From Microbacterium sp. CGR2 (GTDB lineage Bacteria; Actinomycetota; Actinomycetes; Actinomycetales; Microbacteriaceae): 64,000 nt of DNA. Under the pieces are notes generated by a model, which worked only from the letters and a program-made list of their open reading frames with translations, was not told the DNA's origin and ran no database searches. Position numbers and translations under genes: made by a program. The stretch covers positions 1,240,001 to 1,304,000 of the forward strand of contig NZ_RBHX01000001.1 in the NCBI RefSeq assembly GCF_003626735.1, written 5' to 3'. This document shows, in pieces, positions 16,960 through 26,055 of this stretch (positions within the stretch are counted from its first letter, which is position 1; every line of letters starts with the position of its first letter).

Positions 16960-18192
16960 ATGAACGATCCGAGCGTCCCGGATGCCGCCGAACGACGCGC
17001 GCGCATCGCGGTCAGTGCCCTGTTCTTGACCAATGGTGCGCTCTTCGCCAACATCCTGCCGCGGTACCCGGAGATCAAGGCGTCGCTCGGTCTCGACAAC
17101 GTCGGCTACGGGCTGTCGATCGCGGCTCTCCCCGCCGGCGCGATAGTGGCGGGCCTGGCGGCGGCCTTCCTCATCGGCCGGTTCGGCTCGGCACGGGTGG
17201 CGGTGTTCGGCACCGTCGTCACAAGTCTCGGCTACCTGCTGGCCGGTCTCGCCCCTTCTGCACTGCTGTTCCCGATGGCACTCTTCTTCACCGGGGCCAG
17301 CGACGCGATCACCGATGTCGCGCAGAACGCGCACGGGCTCCGCGTGCAGCGCCGGTACGGACGCTCCATCATCAACTCCTTCCACGCGATCTGGTCGATC
17401 GGAGCCGTGCTCGGTGGAGTCATGGCGGCCGCGGCGATCGCGGTCGGCCTGCCCGTCGGCATCCACCTCGCGATCTCCACGGCGATCTTCGCCGCCGTCG
17501 CCCTGAGCGCCCTCCGCTTCTGCCTCCCCGGGCGTGACGAAGAGCGCGGCGAAGACACCGAATCGGATGCCGTCACCGGCGCGACCGAGATGGCCGGCGC
17601 GCAGGCACCGGTGCGCCGGGGTGTGAGCTTCCGGACCGTGGCGATGCTCGCGGCGCTCACCCTCGTCGCCATGGCGGGTGCCATCGCCGAAGACGCGGGC
17701 AACTCGTGGGCGACCCTCTATCTCGCCGACTCCCTCGGTGCCGCGGCGGCGGTCGCGCCGATCGGGTTCATCGCGCTCGTCGGGGCACAGTTCGTCGGAC
17801 GGCTGCTCGGCGACAGTCTCACGGACAGATTCGGGCAGCGCGTCGTCGCCGGCGTGGGCGGGATGATCGCGGCAGTGGGGATGGCGCTGGCTCTCGCTTT
17901 CCCGAGCATCCTCGGCACGATCCTCGGATTCGCCGCCGTCGGGTTCGGCATCGCGACGCTGATCCCGGCAGCGATGCACGCGGCGGACGAGCTCCCCGGG
18001 CTCCGACGGGGCGTGGGTCTGACGGTCGTCTCCTGGTTGTTGCGCGTCGGCTTCCTCCTGTCCCCGCCGTTCGTCGGGTACATCGCCGACGAGTACAGTC
18101 TGCGAGCGGGACTGCTCATCGCTCCGGTCGCCGGAATCGTGGCCGTGCTGCTCTGCGGCGCACTGGAGAAGCGACGCGTCGGTCGCCAGTGA
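16960..18192 (+). CDS. MFS transporter
   Basis: Integral membrane protein of 410 residues with 12 helices. The start of helix 1 reads AVSALFLTNGALFANILPRY, then PEIKASLGLDNVGYGLSIAA, typical of the YbjJ-like sugar/efflux MFS group. A charged loop at residues about 190-220 separates the two halves. The second half has EDAGNSWATLYLADSLGA and GDSLTDRFGQR (motif A repeat). ATG 16960 follows GGAAGGA. It begins 29 bases after the ArsR stop, so it may be the third gene of that operon. The substrate is unknown. Confidence 0.88.
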   Translation: MNDPSVPDAAERRARIAVSALFLTNGALFANILPRYPEIKASLGLDNVGYGLSIAALPAGAIVAGLAAAFLIGRFGSARVAVFGTVVTSLGYLLAGLAPSALLFPMALFFTGASDAITDVAQNAHGLRVQRRYGRSIINSFHAIWSIGAVLGGVMAAAAIAVGLPVGIHLAISTAIFAAVALSALRFCLPGRDEERGEDTESDAVTGATEMAGAQAPVRRGVSFRTVAMLAALTLVAMAGAIAEDAGNSWATLYLADSLGAAAAVAPIGFIALVGAQFVGRLLGDSLTDRFGQRVVAGVGGMIAAVGMALALAFPSILGTILGFAAVGFGIATLIPAAMHAADELPGLRRGVGLTVVSWLLRVGFLLSPPFVGYIADEYSLRAGLLIAPVAGIVAVLLCGALEKRRVGRQ

Positions 18193-18194
18193 CC

Positions 18195-18261
18195 GTATAC
18201 GTATTCACCCCCGCGATATAATGCGAAAATAGGCTTCCCTAAGTCGACTGCATACGTATAC
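18195..18261 (+). promoter_or_regulatory. promoter with two LacI-type operators before the CUT1 binding-protein gene
   Basis: A consensus -10 TATAAT is at 18217-18222; no good -35 is visible, and the first operator occupies its place. Operators are GTATACGTATTC (18195-18206) and GCATACGTATAC (18250-18261), sharing the core ATACGTAT with the perfect palindrome at 24929-24940. Their centres are 55 bases apart and bracket the promoter, allowing repression by looping. The second ends 10 bases before the ATG, leaving no ribosome site. Confidence 0.8.
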
Positions 18262-18271
18262 CATCAGCCGT

Positions 18272-19579
18272 ATGGCACACAACAAGCATCGGGCATTGCC
18301 GGTTCTCGCACTCGCAGCCGTGGGCATCGTCGCCCTCTCCAGCTGCGGCGCCGGAACCCGCACCGACAATGACAACGCGACAACGGTGTCGTGCGACTAC
18401 ACCGCTCCCGAGGGCAAGACCACGGTCAACGTGCTCGCCTACAACTCCTCCGCGATCGATCCCTTCACCGACACGATGGTCTCGAGCTGCTCGACCGACG
18501 ACGTGACCCTGAAGCACGACCCGATCGACTTCGGTGGACAGGTGACCAAGACGACCGCCACCCTCGCCGGCGAGACGGGCACGTACGACATCCTCGAGAC
18601 CTATGGCTTCGTCATCCCGGGGCTCGGCGAAGACGAGAAGCTCGTCCCGCTGAACGACCTGTGGGACACCTACGCCGACGACTACGGTCTCGGCGACATC
18701 AGCGAGTCCATGGTCGAGGGCATGTCCTACGACGGCGATATCTACGCCGTACCCATGCAGGCGCAGATGTACGTGATGGCGTACCGGACCGACGTCTTCG
18801 AAGACCTCGGGCTCGAAGTGCCGACGACGTTCGGCGAGATGATCGAGGCGGCCGAAGCCATCAAGGAAGCGGGGGTCATGGACTACCCGATCGCCCTGCC
18901 GTGGCTCGCCACCAGCGACGTCTCGACGGGATTCCAGGCGGCGATGAACTCGCTGGGCGCCGATTTCGTCACCGCAGACGGCGAGGTCACCCTCGACACA
19001 CCAGAGGCCAAGGAGGCGGTCGAGGCGATGCTCTCCCTCAAGCCGTACATGGACCCCCAGGTCACCACGTTCGACCAGCCCAAGGTGCAGCAGCAGATGT
19101 TCAACGGCACGGCCGCGATGTCGATCATGTTCTCCGGCCGCATGTACGACCTGACGCTCGAGTCCAACTCGAAGCTCTCCGACTCCTTCGGGTTCGCCGG
19201 CGCTCCGAAGGTGTCGGACGACGCGGAATACTCCTACAACCGCCTGTCGATCGACGGCTGGTCCATTCCGTTCAACACCAAGCTCGACCACGAGATGCTG
19301 TTCGTCATGATGGCCTCTGCCGTCAGTGAAGACGCCTCCGAGGCATCCGTTCCTGCCGCCTACCCGGCCAGGGAAGGAATGGTCACCGAAGAGAACTCGC
19401 CGTACGGCGCAGCTGCCAACGATTCGATCGCCAGCGTGGCGCCGCCGGTCGTCTCGCCCTACACGGCGGACATCACCAACGAGATCCGCCCGATCCTGGT
19501 GCAGGTGCTCAACGGCAGCCTGGCGGTGGACGAAGGGCTCGCGCAGATGCAGGCCGCCGGCGAGAAGATCGCCGGCTGA
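18272..19579 (+). CDS. sugar-type ABC transporter substrate-binding lipoprotein
   Basis: Cell-surface binding protein of 435 residues (family 1, CUT1 class). Signal residues 1-26 end with the lipobox LSSC. The mature part has TTVNVLAYNSSAIDPF, then PMQAQMYVMAYRTDVFEDLG and PTTFGEMIEAAEAIKEAG, the usual MalE-like layout, and ends with EGLAQMQAAGEKI. It leads an operon with two permeases; no ATPase gene follows, so a shared ATPase (MsiK-like) encoded elsewhere must serve it. Ligand: carbohydrate, polyol or glycoside-like, not readable further. No Shine-Dalgarno precedes ATG 18272. Confidence 0.92.
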   Translation: MAHNKHRALPVLALAAVGIVALSSCGAGTRTDNDNATTVSCDYTAPEGKTTVNVLAYNSSAIDPFTDTMVSSCSTDDVTLKHDPIDFGGQVTKTTATLAGETGTYDILETYGFVIPGLGEDEKLVPLNDLWDTYADDYGLGDISESMVEGMSYDGDIYAVPMQAQMYVMAYRTDVFEDLGLEVPTTFGEMIEAAEAIKEAGVMDYPIALPWLATSDVSTGFQAAMNSLGADFVTADGEVTLDTPEAKEAVEAMLSLKPYMDPQVTTFDQPKVQQQMFNGTAAMSIMFSGRMYDLTLESNSKLSDSFGFAGAPKVSDDAEYSYNRLSIDGWSIPFNTKLDHEMLFVMMASAVSEDASEASVPAAYPAREGMVTEENSPYGAAANDSIASVAPPVVSPYTADITNEIRPILVQVLNGSLAVDEGLAQMQAAGEKIAG

Positions 19580-19596
19580 CCCCCACCGACAGCAGT

Positions 19597-19630
19597 GACT
19601 GTGGCCTGAGCGCGAGTTCAGGCCACAGTC
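19597..19630 (+). promoter_or_regulatory. intercistronic hairpin between binding protein and permease genes
   Basis: Arms GACTGTGGCCTGA (19597-19609) and its exact complement (19618-19630) enclose an 8-base loop. There is no T run, and a strong AAAGGAGG ribosome site follows at 19636-19643. This is the place where malE-malF-like operons use a stem to stabilise upstream mRNA, so that binding protein exceeds permease. That role is inferred. Confidence 0.65.
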
Positions 19631-19649
19631 CGTCCAAAGGAGGACGCCA

Positions 19650-20522
19650 ATGAAGGCACGTGAATTCTGGGTGCTCTTCTTCCCGAGCCTGCTGGTGATG
19701 GCTGCACTCCTCGTGCTCCCTCTGGTACGCACGGTGCAGTGGAGCTTCGAACAGGTCCGCTACGGCACACCCGGGACTTTCGTCGGTCTCGACAACTTCG
19801 CGAACGCGCTCACCGACCCGCGGTTCCACAGCGCGGTCATCTTCACGGTGGCAGTCACCGTGGTGACGACGGCGATCCTGCTGGTGGCGGGCTACATCAT
19901 CGCGACGGGCATCAACCGCATCACCACGTCCCGCCCGCTGGTCCTCGGCATCATGCTCGTCTCGTACGTGCTGCCGAACCTCGTCGGAGCCGTCGCGTTC
20001 TCCTGGCTCTTCGACGACAACTTCGGCGGGGTGGTGAACAGGCTGATCGGGTTCTTCGGCGGCACGCAGGTGCTCTGGTTCACCGACCAGGTGCCCAACG
20101 CGATCCTGGTCATCGCGAACACCGTCTGGCACATGCTCCCGTTCGCGATGCTCATCATCCTGGCAGGGCTGCAGGGAGTTCCGGCTGAACTCAAAGAGGC
20201 CGCGAAGATCGATGGTGCCAACGCGTTCCAGACGCACATCAGCGTCATCATCCCGACGATTCGCGGGGTGCTGGGGTTCGTCACCCTCATCACGATCATG
20301 GATGTGCTCCGCATGTTCGACAACCTGATCCCGCTGTCACCTCAGGCGCAGTCGATCGGGAACGAGTCGATCATGCTCTACGTCTATTCGGTCGCTTTCG
20401 CCGACGGCGCGGAGCAGCTCGGCCTCGGCAGCGCGATCAACGTCCTCACCATCCTGCTGATCCTCATCATGCTGATCCCGTTCATCCGGGGCATCTTCAA
20501 GGAAGCGAAGGCCGAACGATGA
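19650..20522 (+). CDS. ABC transporter permease (MalF/UgpA-type)
   Basis: Inner-membrane subunit, 290 residues with six helices. It begins FWVLFFPSLLVMAALLVLPL. The EAA loop that contacts the ATPase is VPAELKEAAKIDGANAFQTH at about residues 182-201. Final helix INVLTILLILIMLIPFIRGI. The ribosome site AAAGGAGG lies six bases before ATG 19650. The next permease start overlaps its stop (ATGA). Confidence 0.93.
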   Translation: MKAREFWVLFFPSLLVMAALLVLPLVRTVQWSFEQVRYGTPGTFVGLDNFANALTDPRFHSAVIFTVAVTVVTTAILLVAGYIIATGINRITTSRPLVLGIMLVSYVLPNLVGAVAFSWLFDDNFGGVVNRLIGFFGGTQVLWFTDQVPNAILVIANTVWHMLPFAMLIILAGLQGVPAELKEAAKIDGANAFQTHISVIIPTIRGVLGFVTLITIMDVLRMFDNLIPLSPQAQSIGNESIMLYVYSVAFADGAEQLGLGSAINVLTILLILIMLIPFIRGIFKEAKAER

Positions 20523-21412
20523 GTCTCACCGCCGCAGAGCTCTCCACCAGGGCCATCGTCACCCGGGGCTCTTCGCCGCGCAAGCGTCGCGGGACCCGTC
20601 GCCCACCCGTCATCACGGGGCTGCTGCTCGGCATCCTGTGCTTCGTCATGCTGAGCCCCTTCATCTGGATGACGCTGTCGGTGACCAAGCCCACCGACGT
20701 GGCGTTCGCGAATCCGCCGGTGCTCTGGGACTATCAGCCCACCCTGCAGGCCTTCGTCGACCTCTGGGAGACCACGTACTTCGCCGACTACCTCATCAAC
20801 ACCCTGGTCGTCGCCACGGTGTCGACGGTCGTCGCGCTGGTGATCGGGATCCCGGCGGCGTACGCGCTGTCCCGATTCCCCAGTTACGTCTCCGCGCTCC
20901 TGCTCGTGCTCGCCCTCATCTTCCGTGCACTGCCGCGCTTCGCGGTCGTGCTGCCGATGTACGACATCAGTCGCGCGCTCGGAATCTACGACACGACGTT
21001 CGCGCTCGCCATCGCGCTCGTCGCGATCAACCAGCCGTTCACGATCTGGTTGCTGCGAAACTTCTTCGCGGAGATCCCCCGCGAACTCGACGAAGCAGCC
21101 ATGATCGACGGCTGCACCAGGATCGGGATGCTACGCCGGGTCATGATCCCGCTGATGGGGCCCGGCATCCTCACCGCCGGCATCTTCGTCTTCCTGTTCG
21201 CATTCCAGGAGTACCTCACCGCGCTCGTGCTCACCGACACCTCGTCGAAGACGGTGCCGGTCTTCATCGCCACGCAACTCGGGCAGACACTGCCGATGCT
21301 CCAACAGGCGGGGGCGGCATCGATGCTCTTGACCATCCCGGTGTTCGTCATCGCGTTCATCGCGCAGAAGTACCTCGTCGCAGGGCTCAGCGACGGCGCT
21401 GTGAAGGGCTGA
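20519..21412 (+). CDS. ABC transporter permease (MalG/UgpE-type)
   Basis: Second membrane subunit, 297 residues with six helices. It has a basic cytosolic lead (SSPRKRRGTRRP). The first helix is LLLGILCFVMLSPFIWMTLS, the EAA loop EIPRELDEAAMIDGCTRIGM, and the end FIAQKYLVAGLSDGAVKG, where GLSDGAVKG is the conserved CUT1 C-terminus. It pairs with the preceding permease. The hydrolase gene starts one base after its stop. Confidence 0.94.
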   Translation: MSLTAAELSTRAIVTRGSSPRKRRGTRRPPVITGLLLGILCFVMLSPFIWMTLSVTKPTDVAFANPPVLWDYQPTLQAFVDLWETTYFADYLINTLVVATVSTVVALVIGIPAAYALSRFPSYVSALLLVLALIFRALPRFAVVLPMYDISRALGIYDTTFALAIALVAINQPFTIWLLRNFFAEIPRELDEAAMIDGCTRIGMLRRVMIPLMGPGILTAGIFVFLFAFQEYLTALVLTDTSSKTVPVFIATQLGQTLPMLQQAGAASMLLTIPVFVIAFIAQKYLVAGLSDGAVKG

Positions 21413-21413
21413 C

Positions 21414-22103
21414 GTGGCACCGCTGGTGCTGCTCGCCGGCATGAACTGCACGGCAGACCTGTGGGCGGATGCCGAGCTGGACGGGGTGGTCCTGCCGACG
21501 CTGGATCGCCCCACACTGTCGAGTCAGGTCGAGGTGCTGCTGGACGAGTTGCCGCGGTCGTTCGTCCTGGTCGGGCACTCGCTCGGCGCGATCGTCGCGA
21601 TGGCCCTCGCGCTGCACGCACCTGAGCGTGTTGCGGGGCTCTGTCTGGTGTCGACCAACGCCAAGGCGCCGACGGATGCACAGCGCGACGGGTGGCGGGA
21701 GTGGTTGCATCAGCTCGAGAACGGGGCGACTGCCCGGGAGCTGCAGGAGAGCATTCTCGACGCGCTGCTCGGGGCCGAGGTCGTGAGCGCACGGGAAGAC
21801 CTGGTGGCCCGCGCGCTCCGCATGGGAGACGAGACCGGGACAGCACGGTTGCGCGCGCAGCTCGCGATGCAGCTGACGCGCGCCGACCTGCTCTCCCGGT
21901 TGCCCGCGCTTACGGTGCCGACTCTCGTGGTGTCAGGTCTCGATGACGTCGTCTGCCCGCCGCACTTCCACACGGAGATCGTCACCGCGCTGCCGGACGC
22001 CCGACTGGTGACCCTGGACGGCGGGCACCTCTTGCCGTTGCAACGCGCGCAGGCTTTCGGCGGTCTGCTGCGGTCGTGGCAGGCGCAGCTACCGCGCGGG
22101 TGA
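21414..22103 (+). CDS. alpha/beta hydrolase
   Basis: Soluble hydrolase of 229 residues. Nucleophile elbow GHSLGA (Ser about 59) after FVLVG, an acid in VVSGLDDVVCPP, and a C-terminal His in LDGGHLLPLQRAQAF complete the triad. It is shorter than usual, with little cap domain. GTG 21414 follows the permease stop directly, so it belongs to the transporter operon and probably cleaves an ester, lactone or C-C bond in the imported substrate. The 3' end overlaps the convergent aldolase gene by 15 bases. Confidence 0.85.
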   Translation: MAPLVLLAGMNCTADLWADAELDGVVLPTLDRPTLSSQVEVLLDELPRSFVLVGHSLGAIVAMALALHAPERVAGLCLVSTNAKAPTDAQRDGWREWLHQLENGATARELQESILDALLGAEVVSAREDLVARALRMGDETGTARLRAQLAMQLTRADLLSRLPALTVPTLVVSGLDDVVCPPHFHTEIVTALPDARLVTLDGGHLLPLQRAQAFGGLLRSWQAQLPRG

Positions 22104-22829
22104 CGCGAGGTCGCGCAGATGCCCCATGAGCGACGAAGCGAGGTTGTAGACCACGAGGTCGGCACCCTGCGTGAAGGCTGTCTCGGCGGCCGCTCGCGTG
22201 CCGACGATGTCCATGCGCAGCGAACCCGCCGCAGCCAGGGCGTCGTGCACCGCGGCGATCGCGTCGGCGACCGGCGGGTCGTCGGCACACGAGCTCGCGG
22301 CGAGGTCGGCCGGACCCACCATGATCCCGTCGAGGCGCGGCATCGCGACGATCTCGTGGGCCGCGCCGACCCCGGCGGGTGACTCGATCATGCCGAGGAC
22401 GAGGGTGTTCTCGAGCCACCAGTCGCGGTGGTCGGCTGCGACGACTTCGCCGAAACGACCGGCGCGGCTGTAGGTCGCGAAGCCGCGACTGCCGACCGGC
22501 GGGTACAGCGACGCATCGATGAGTGCGGCCGCATCCGCCGCGGCGTCGAGGTGGGGTGCGAGAATCCCCTCGGCTCCCTGGTCGAGCACCCGCAGGATCT
22601 GCCCGCGGTCGTTCTCGCCGACACGCACGACGACCGGAACGTCATGCACCGCTGCGAGGGCGATGTGCTGGCGGAGCGCGATGATGTCGGCAGGTCCGTG
22701 CTCGCAGTCGAGGAGGATGAAGTCGAAGTCCGCCACGGCGAGCATCTCGACGAGCTCCTCCGACGGCATCCGCAGCAAAGCGCCGATGAGCTTCTCGCCC
22801 GCCCGCGCCCTCGACCGCAGGGACGCCAT
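22089..22829 (-). CDS. HpcH/HpaI-family aldolase
   Basis: Class II metal-dependent aldolase of 246 residues. Landmarks: DFDFILLDCEHGPADI (catalytic His and metal environment), VVRVGENDRGQILRVLDQGA, a YSRAGRFG loop, MIESPAGV (metal Glu) and GIMVGPADLAAS (metal Asp). Family members cleave or form 2-keto-3-deoxy acids with release of pyruvate or glyoxylate. ATG 22829 overlaps the SDR stop (TGATG). It is the last gene of the HisD-like/SDR/aldolase operon, fitting a route in which two oxidations precede an aldol cleavage. Confidence 0.9.
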   Translation of the reverse strand: MASLRSRARAGEKLIGALLRMPSEELVEMLAVADFDFILLDCEHGPADIIALRQHIALAAVHDVPVVVRVGENDRGQILRVLDQGAEGILAPHLDAAADAAALIDASLYPPVGSRGFATYSRAGRFGEVVAADHRDWWLENTLVLGMIESPAGVGAAHEIVAMPRLDGIMVGPADLAASSCADDPPVADAIAAVHDALAAAGSLRMDIVGTRAAAETAFTQGADLVVYNLASSLMGHLRDLASPAR

Positions 22830-23587
22830 CACGCGACCATCCCGGCCGACAGGTCGACGTCGGCCCCGCACATGCCCGGCATCGAGAGCATCGCGACGAC
22901 CGCGGCTCCGACCTCTTCCTCGGTGATCATCCGACCGAGGGCGGCACGCGAGACGAACAACTGCTCGGCGTCGTCGACGGTGGTTCCGGAGCGATCGGCC
23001 TCGAGCCGGAAGTTCCGCTCCATGCGCGGACCCTGAACGGGCCCGGGCGACAGGGTGTTCACGCGCACTCCAGCGGGCCCGACCTCGAAAGCGAGCGTCG
23101 AGGTCAGCCCGATCACGGCCATCTTCGAGGCGCAGTAGGGGGTGCGGTGCGCGAGAGGGCGCTTGCCCGACACGGACGCGACGTTGATGATGTCGCCGTC
23201 ACCGCGTTCGATCATGCCGGGGAGCAACGCTTTGCAGAGCAAGAAGGTGCCGCGCACATTCACCGCGAAGACGTCGTCCCACTCGTCGACCTCGATGTCG
23301 GTGAGGGCGGCGACCGGTCCGGGTACGCCGGCGTTGTTCACGAGGATCGAGACATCCGTTCCGGCGAGGGTGTCACGCAGAGCACCGACGGACGCCGCAT
23401 CCGCGACGTCGCATGTGACGGCACGTGCACGTTCCCCGAGCTCCGCGACGACCGCGGCGAGCTTGTGCTCGCCACGGCCGACGACGACGACATCCGCGCC
23501 GGACCCATGCAGCGCGCGGGCGATGGCCGCCCCGAGGCCGCTGCCACCGCCGGTCACCACGGCGGTACGGCCGGTGAGGTCGGTCAC
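22829..23587 (-). CDS. SDR-family NAD(P)-dependent oxidoreductase
   Basis: Classical short-chain dehydrogenase of 252 residues. Cofactor motif TGGGSGLG at about 13-20, NNAGVPGP, catalytic VASVSGKR and YCASK (Tyr and Lys), then LSPGPVQGPRMER. GTG 23587 overlaps the stop of the HisD-like gene (GTGA). It would oxidise or reduce a secondary alcohol or ketone in the pathway of this operon. The acceptor is unknown. Confidence 0.92.
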   Translation of the reverse strand: MTDLTGRTAVVTGGGSGLGAAIARALHGSGADVVVVGRGEHKLAAVVAELGERARAVTCDVADAASVGALRDTLAGTDVSILVNNAGVPGPVAALTDIEVDEWDDVFAVNVRGTFLLCKALLPGMIERGDGDIINVASVSGKRPLAHRTPYCASKMAVIGLTSTLAFEVGPAGVRVNTLSPGPVQGPRMERNFRLEADRSGTTVDDAEQLFVSRAALGRMITEEEVGAAVVAMLSMPGMCGADVDLSAGMVA

Positions 23588-24912
23588 CGCGACTCCACGA
23601 CGGCAGCGTGGCTCTCTACGATCCACGCGAACTCCGCGCCGGCATGACGCCAGGCGCGGGCGTCACCCGAGCGCGCATGTCCTTCGAACAGCTCCACGCG
23701 GGCGGCGCGCCCGCAGACAGCACCGAGCTCGGCCGACGACTGCGTGCTCTGCACCTCTTGGTACGTCACCGTGCGCAGGTACTTTCCCACCCAGAGTCCG
23801 CCCGTGTAGCGCGCGGCACCGAGCGTCGGCAGCACGTGGTTGGTGCCGATGACCTTGTCGCCGTAAGAGACGCACGTGTTCTCCCCGAGGAAGAGGGCGC
23901 CGTAGTCATGCAGCCGGTCGAGCGCCTCGCGGGGGTTCTCGGTGAAGATCTGCACATGCTCGAATGCGAAATCGTCGGCGATGCGATACGCGTCGTCGAG
24001 GTCGTCGGCCACGATGACCTGCCCCCAGTCCCGCCAGGCGGGCTCGGCATAGTCACGCGTGGGCATGCCGGGCAGGATCTTGTCGATCCAGTCCATGACC
24101 TCTTCTGCGAGCTTCTGCGAGGTGGTCACCAGAACGGCGGGGGAGTCGGGACCGTGTTCGGCCTGAGAGAGCAGGTCGACCGCGGTGAAGAACGGGTCGG
24201 CGTGCTCGTCTGCGAGGATCAGGATCTCGGTCGGTCCGGCGAAGAGATCGATGCCGACCTCTCCGAAGAGCTGCCGCTTCGCCTCGGCGACATAGGCGTT
24301 ACCCGGGCCCGCGATCATGTTGACCGGCTCGATCGTGTCGGTGCCCACCGCCATCGCGGCCACGGCCTGGACGCCGCCGAGGATGTAGATCTCGTCGGCA
24401 CCGGCCATCTTCATCGCGGCGACCGTGGCGGCGGGGATCTCACCCCGAATCGGCGGAGTGCAGGCCACCACCCGGGGGACTCCCGCGACCTTGGCGGTGA
24501 TGATCGTCATGTGGGCGGATGCCGTGAGCGGATACTTCCCGCCGGGGATGTAGGCGCCGGCCGCCTGCACCGGGACGTGCTTCTGGCCGAGGAACACGCC
24601 GGGAAGAGTCTCGACCTCGATGTCGACGAGGGAGTCTCGCTGCGCCTGCGCGAAACGACGGACCTGCGTCTGCACGAACTCGATGTCCTCGATCACCTGC
24701 GGCGACAGCGTGCCGATGATCTGCTCGATCTCGGCATCCGACAGTCGGTACGACTCGGGGCTCCAGCTGTCGAACTGCTCGGCGTAGCGTCGGACGGCGG
24801 CGTCGCCGTTCTCGCGGATGTCGCCGATGATCCCGCGGACGCGTTCGGCGACGTCCTGCTGAGCGGTGTCCGCGAACGTCTTCGTCGGCGCGGACTTCAA
24901 GTGCAGGGGCAT
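23584..24912 (-). CDS. HisD-superfamily alcohol dehydrogenase, catabolic paralogue
   Basis: Histidinol-dehydrogenase-fold enzyme of 442 residues, oxidising a primary alcohol to an acid with NAD+. Zinc and catalytic residues of the family are present: Gln250/His253 (QAEHG), Glu318/His319 (FEHV), Asp352 (GDKVIGTNH) and His412. It is not in a his operon. It stands with an SDR and an aldolase and is read from a LacI-controlled promoter. Known non-histidine members include HpsN, acting on dihydroxypropanesulfonate; the substrate here is unknown. AAGGAAGG precedes ATG 24912. The C-terminal 30 residues are longer than the family core. Confidence 0.88.
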   Translation of the reverse strand: MPLHLKSAPTKTFADTAQQDVAERVRGIIGDIRENGDAAVRRYAEQFDSWSPESYRLSDAEIEQIIGTLSPQVIEDIEFVQTQVRRFAQAQRDSLVDIEVETLPGVFLGQKHVPVQAAGAYIPGGKYPLTASAHMTIITAKVAGVPRVVACTPPIRGEIPAATVAAMKMAGADEIYILGGVQAVAAMAVGTDTIEPVNMIAGPGNAYVAEAKRQLFGEVGIDLFAGPTEILILADEHADPFFTAVDLLSQAEHGPDSPAVLVTTSQKLAEEVMDWIDKILPGMPTRDYAEPAWRDWGQVIVADDLDDAYRIADDFAFEHVQIFTENPREALDRLHDYGALFLGENTCVSYGDKVIGTNHVLPTLGAARYTGGLWVGKYLRTVTYQEVQSTQSSAELGAVCGRAARVELFEGHARSGDARAWRHAGAEFAWIVESHAAVVESR

Positions 24913-24928
24913 GGCCCTTCCTTTCGTT

Positions 24929-24974
24929 GCATACGTATGCTCTGATTATGACCGCGTATGCACAGCAGCGTCAA
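24929..24974 (-). promoter_or_regulatory. LacI-controlled promoter of the HisD-like operon
   Basis: On the minus strand -35 TTGACG (24974-24969), an 18-base spacer and -10 CATAAT (24950-24945). A perfect 12-base palindrome GCATACGTATGC (24929-24940) covers the expected transcription start. A half-matching site, TGCATACGCGG on the minus strand (24962-24952), lies in the spacer. This is the strongest operator of the family and defines the consensus; it also lies 71 bases before the lacI-type gene and may autoregulate it. Confidence 0.8.
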
Positions 24975-25011
24975 GGCGTTAGAATCCGATGGATCGAGCG
25001 GAGGGCGTCAG

Positions 25012-26013
25012 ATGGTCGTCACAAGTCGTGATGTCGCACGGCTGGCGGGGGTGTCGCAGCCGACGGTGTCCCGCGCGCTGCGCGATGACTCGCGGGTGTC
25101 GGATGCGACCAAGGTTCGCGTGCGCGAAGCGGCCCAGCTTCTGGGGTACGTGCCCAGCGAAGCCGGACGGGCACTGTCGTCCGGCCGGACGCGGCGCATC
25201 GGGCTGCTGCTGACCGATCTCGACAATCAGTTCTACTCGCACATCATCGCGCCCGTGCATCGCCAGCTTGAGGCCCTCGGCTATCAGCTCATGCTGCACA
25301 CCGAGAGCGCCGACAACGACACCATCGTGGAACGGCTGCTCGCAAACGGACTCGACGGGGTGATCCTCGCGACCACGACAGTCGAGTCGGCGGCTCCGCT
25401 GCGCCTCAAGGACCGCGGGCTCCCGTTCGTCTATTTCAACCGCACGGCCGCGCTGATCGAAGCGGACGCCACGGTGGTGGATCCGATTCCGGGATACCGG
25501 CAGGCCGTCGATCGCTCCGTCGAGTTGGGTCATCGCCGCATCGGGGCCGTGCTCGGGCCGAGCAACACGAGTACCGCACAGGCGCGGGAATCCGCGCTTC
25601 GCGCCGCGCTCCTGGCCCATGGTCTCTCCCTGGCCGAAGTCGACACCCGTCGCGTACCCTACAGCGCCGACGAAGGGGAGGCCGCGGCGCGCTCGATCCT
25701 GGAGCAGGTCGACCGCCCCACCCTGCTGTTCTGCGGCAACGATGTCGTGGCATACGGCGTCCTCAACGCGGCGCACCGCGCCGGCCTGCGAGTGCCGGAA
25801 GACCTTTCCGTCATCGGCTTCGACGACCTCCCCGAAGCCGCCTGGCCGATCATCGATCTCGCCACGGTCGGATACGACATCTCGGGGATGGCTGTCGCGG
25901 CCGCGGATCTCATCGTGCGACGCATCGAAGACCGCGAGGCCCCGATCGACAACACGCTGTTCGGGTCGGAGTTCGTCCCGCGCCGGACGCTCTCCGCAGC
26001 ACCGGTCCGCTGA
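25012..26013 (+). CDS. LacI-family repressor of the catabolic island
   Basis: Repressor of 333 residues. The N-terminal HTH is SRDVARLAGVSQPTVSRALR with the hinge AAQLLGYVPSEAGRALSS. A periplasmic-binding-like domain follows: RIGLLLTDLDNQFYSHI, GVILATTTV, RPTLLFCGNDVVAYG and DLSVIGFDDLPEAAWP. ATG 25012 has GGAGGG six bases upstream; an in-frame ATG at 24958 would only add a featureless lead overlapping the promoter. Sites of one consensus occur before the importer, the HisD-like operon and the NTF2-like gene, so it is probably the island's specific repressor. The inducer is likely the imported compound or its first product. Confidence 0.92.
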   Translation: MVVTSRDVARLAGVSQPTVSRALRDDSRVSDATKVRVREAAQLLGYVPSEAGRALSSGRTRRIGLLLTDLDNQFYSHIIAPVHRQLEALGYQLMLHTESADNDTIVERLLANGLDGVILATTTVESAAPLRLKDRGLPFVYFNRTAALIEADATVVDPIPGYRQAVDRSVELGHRRIGAVLGPSNTSTAQARESALRAALLAHGLSLAEVDTRRVPYSADEGEAAARSILEQVDRPTLLFCGNDVVAYGVLNAAHRAGLRVPEDLSVIGFDDLPEAAWPIIDLATVGYDISGMAVAAADLIVRRIEDREAPIDNTLFGSEFVPRRTLSAAPVR

Positions 26014-26055
26014 CCTTCGATCGGCGCTGACACTCGTGTGTCGCGAAACTGTTCC

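Noticed and set aside
19597..19630. Stem-loop read as a transcription terminator
   Set aside because: No T run, only six bases before a strong ribosome site of a permease that must be co-expressed with the binding protein.
23584..24912. Annotation as histidine-biosynthetic histidinol dehydrogenase
   Set aside because: No his genes nearby, LacI control, and a clear catabolic operon with SDR and aldolase; the fold alone does not fix the substrate.
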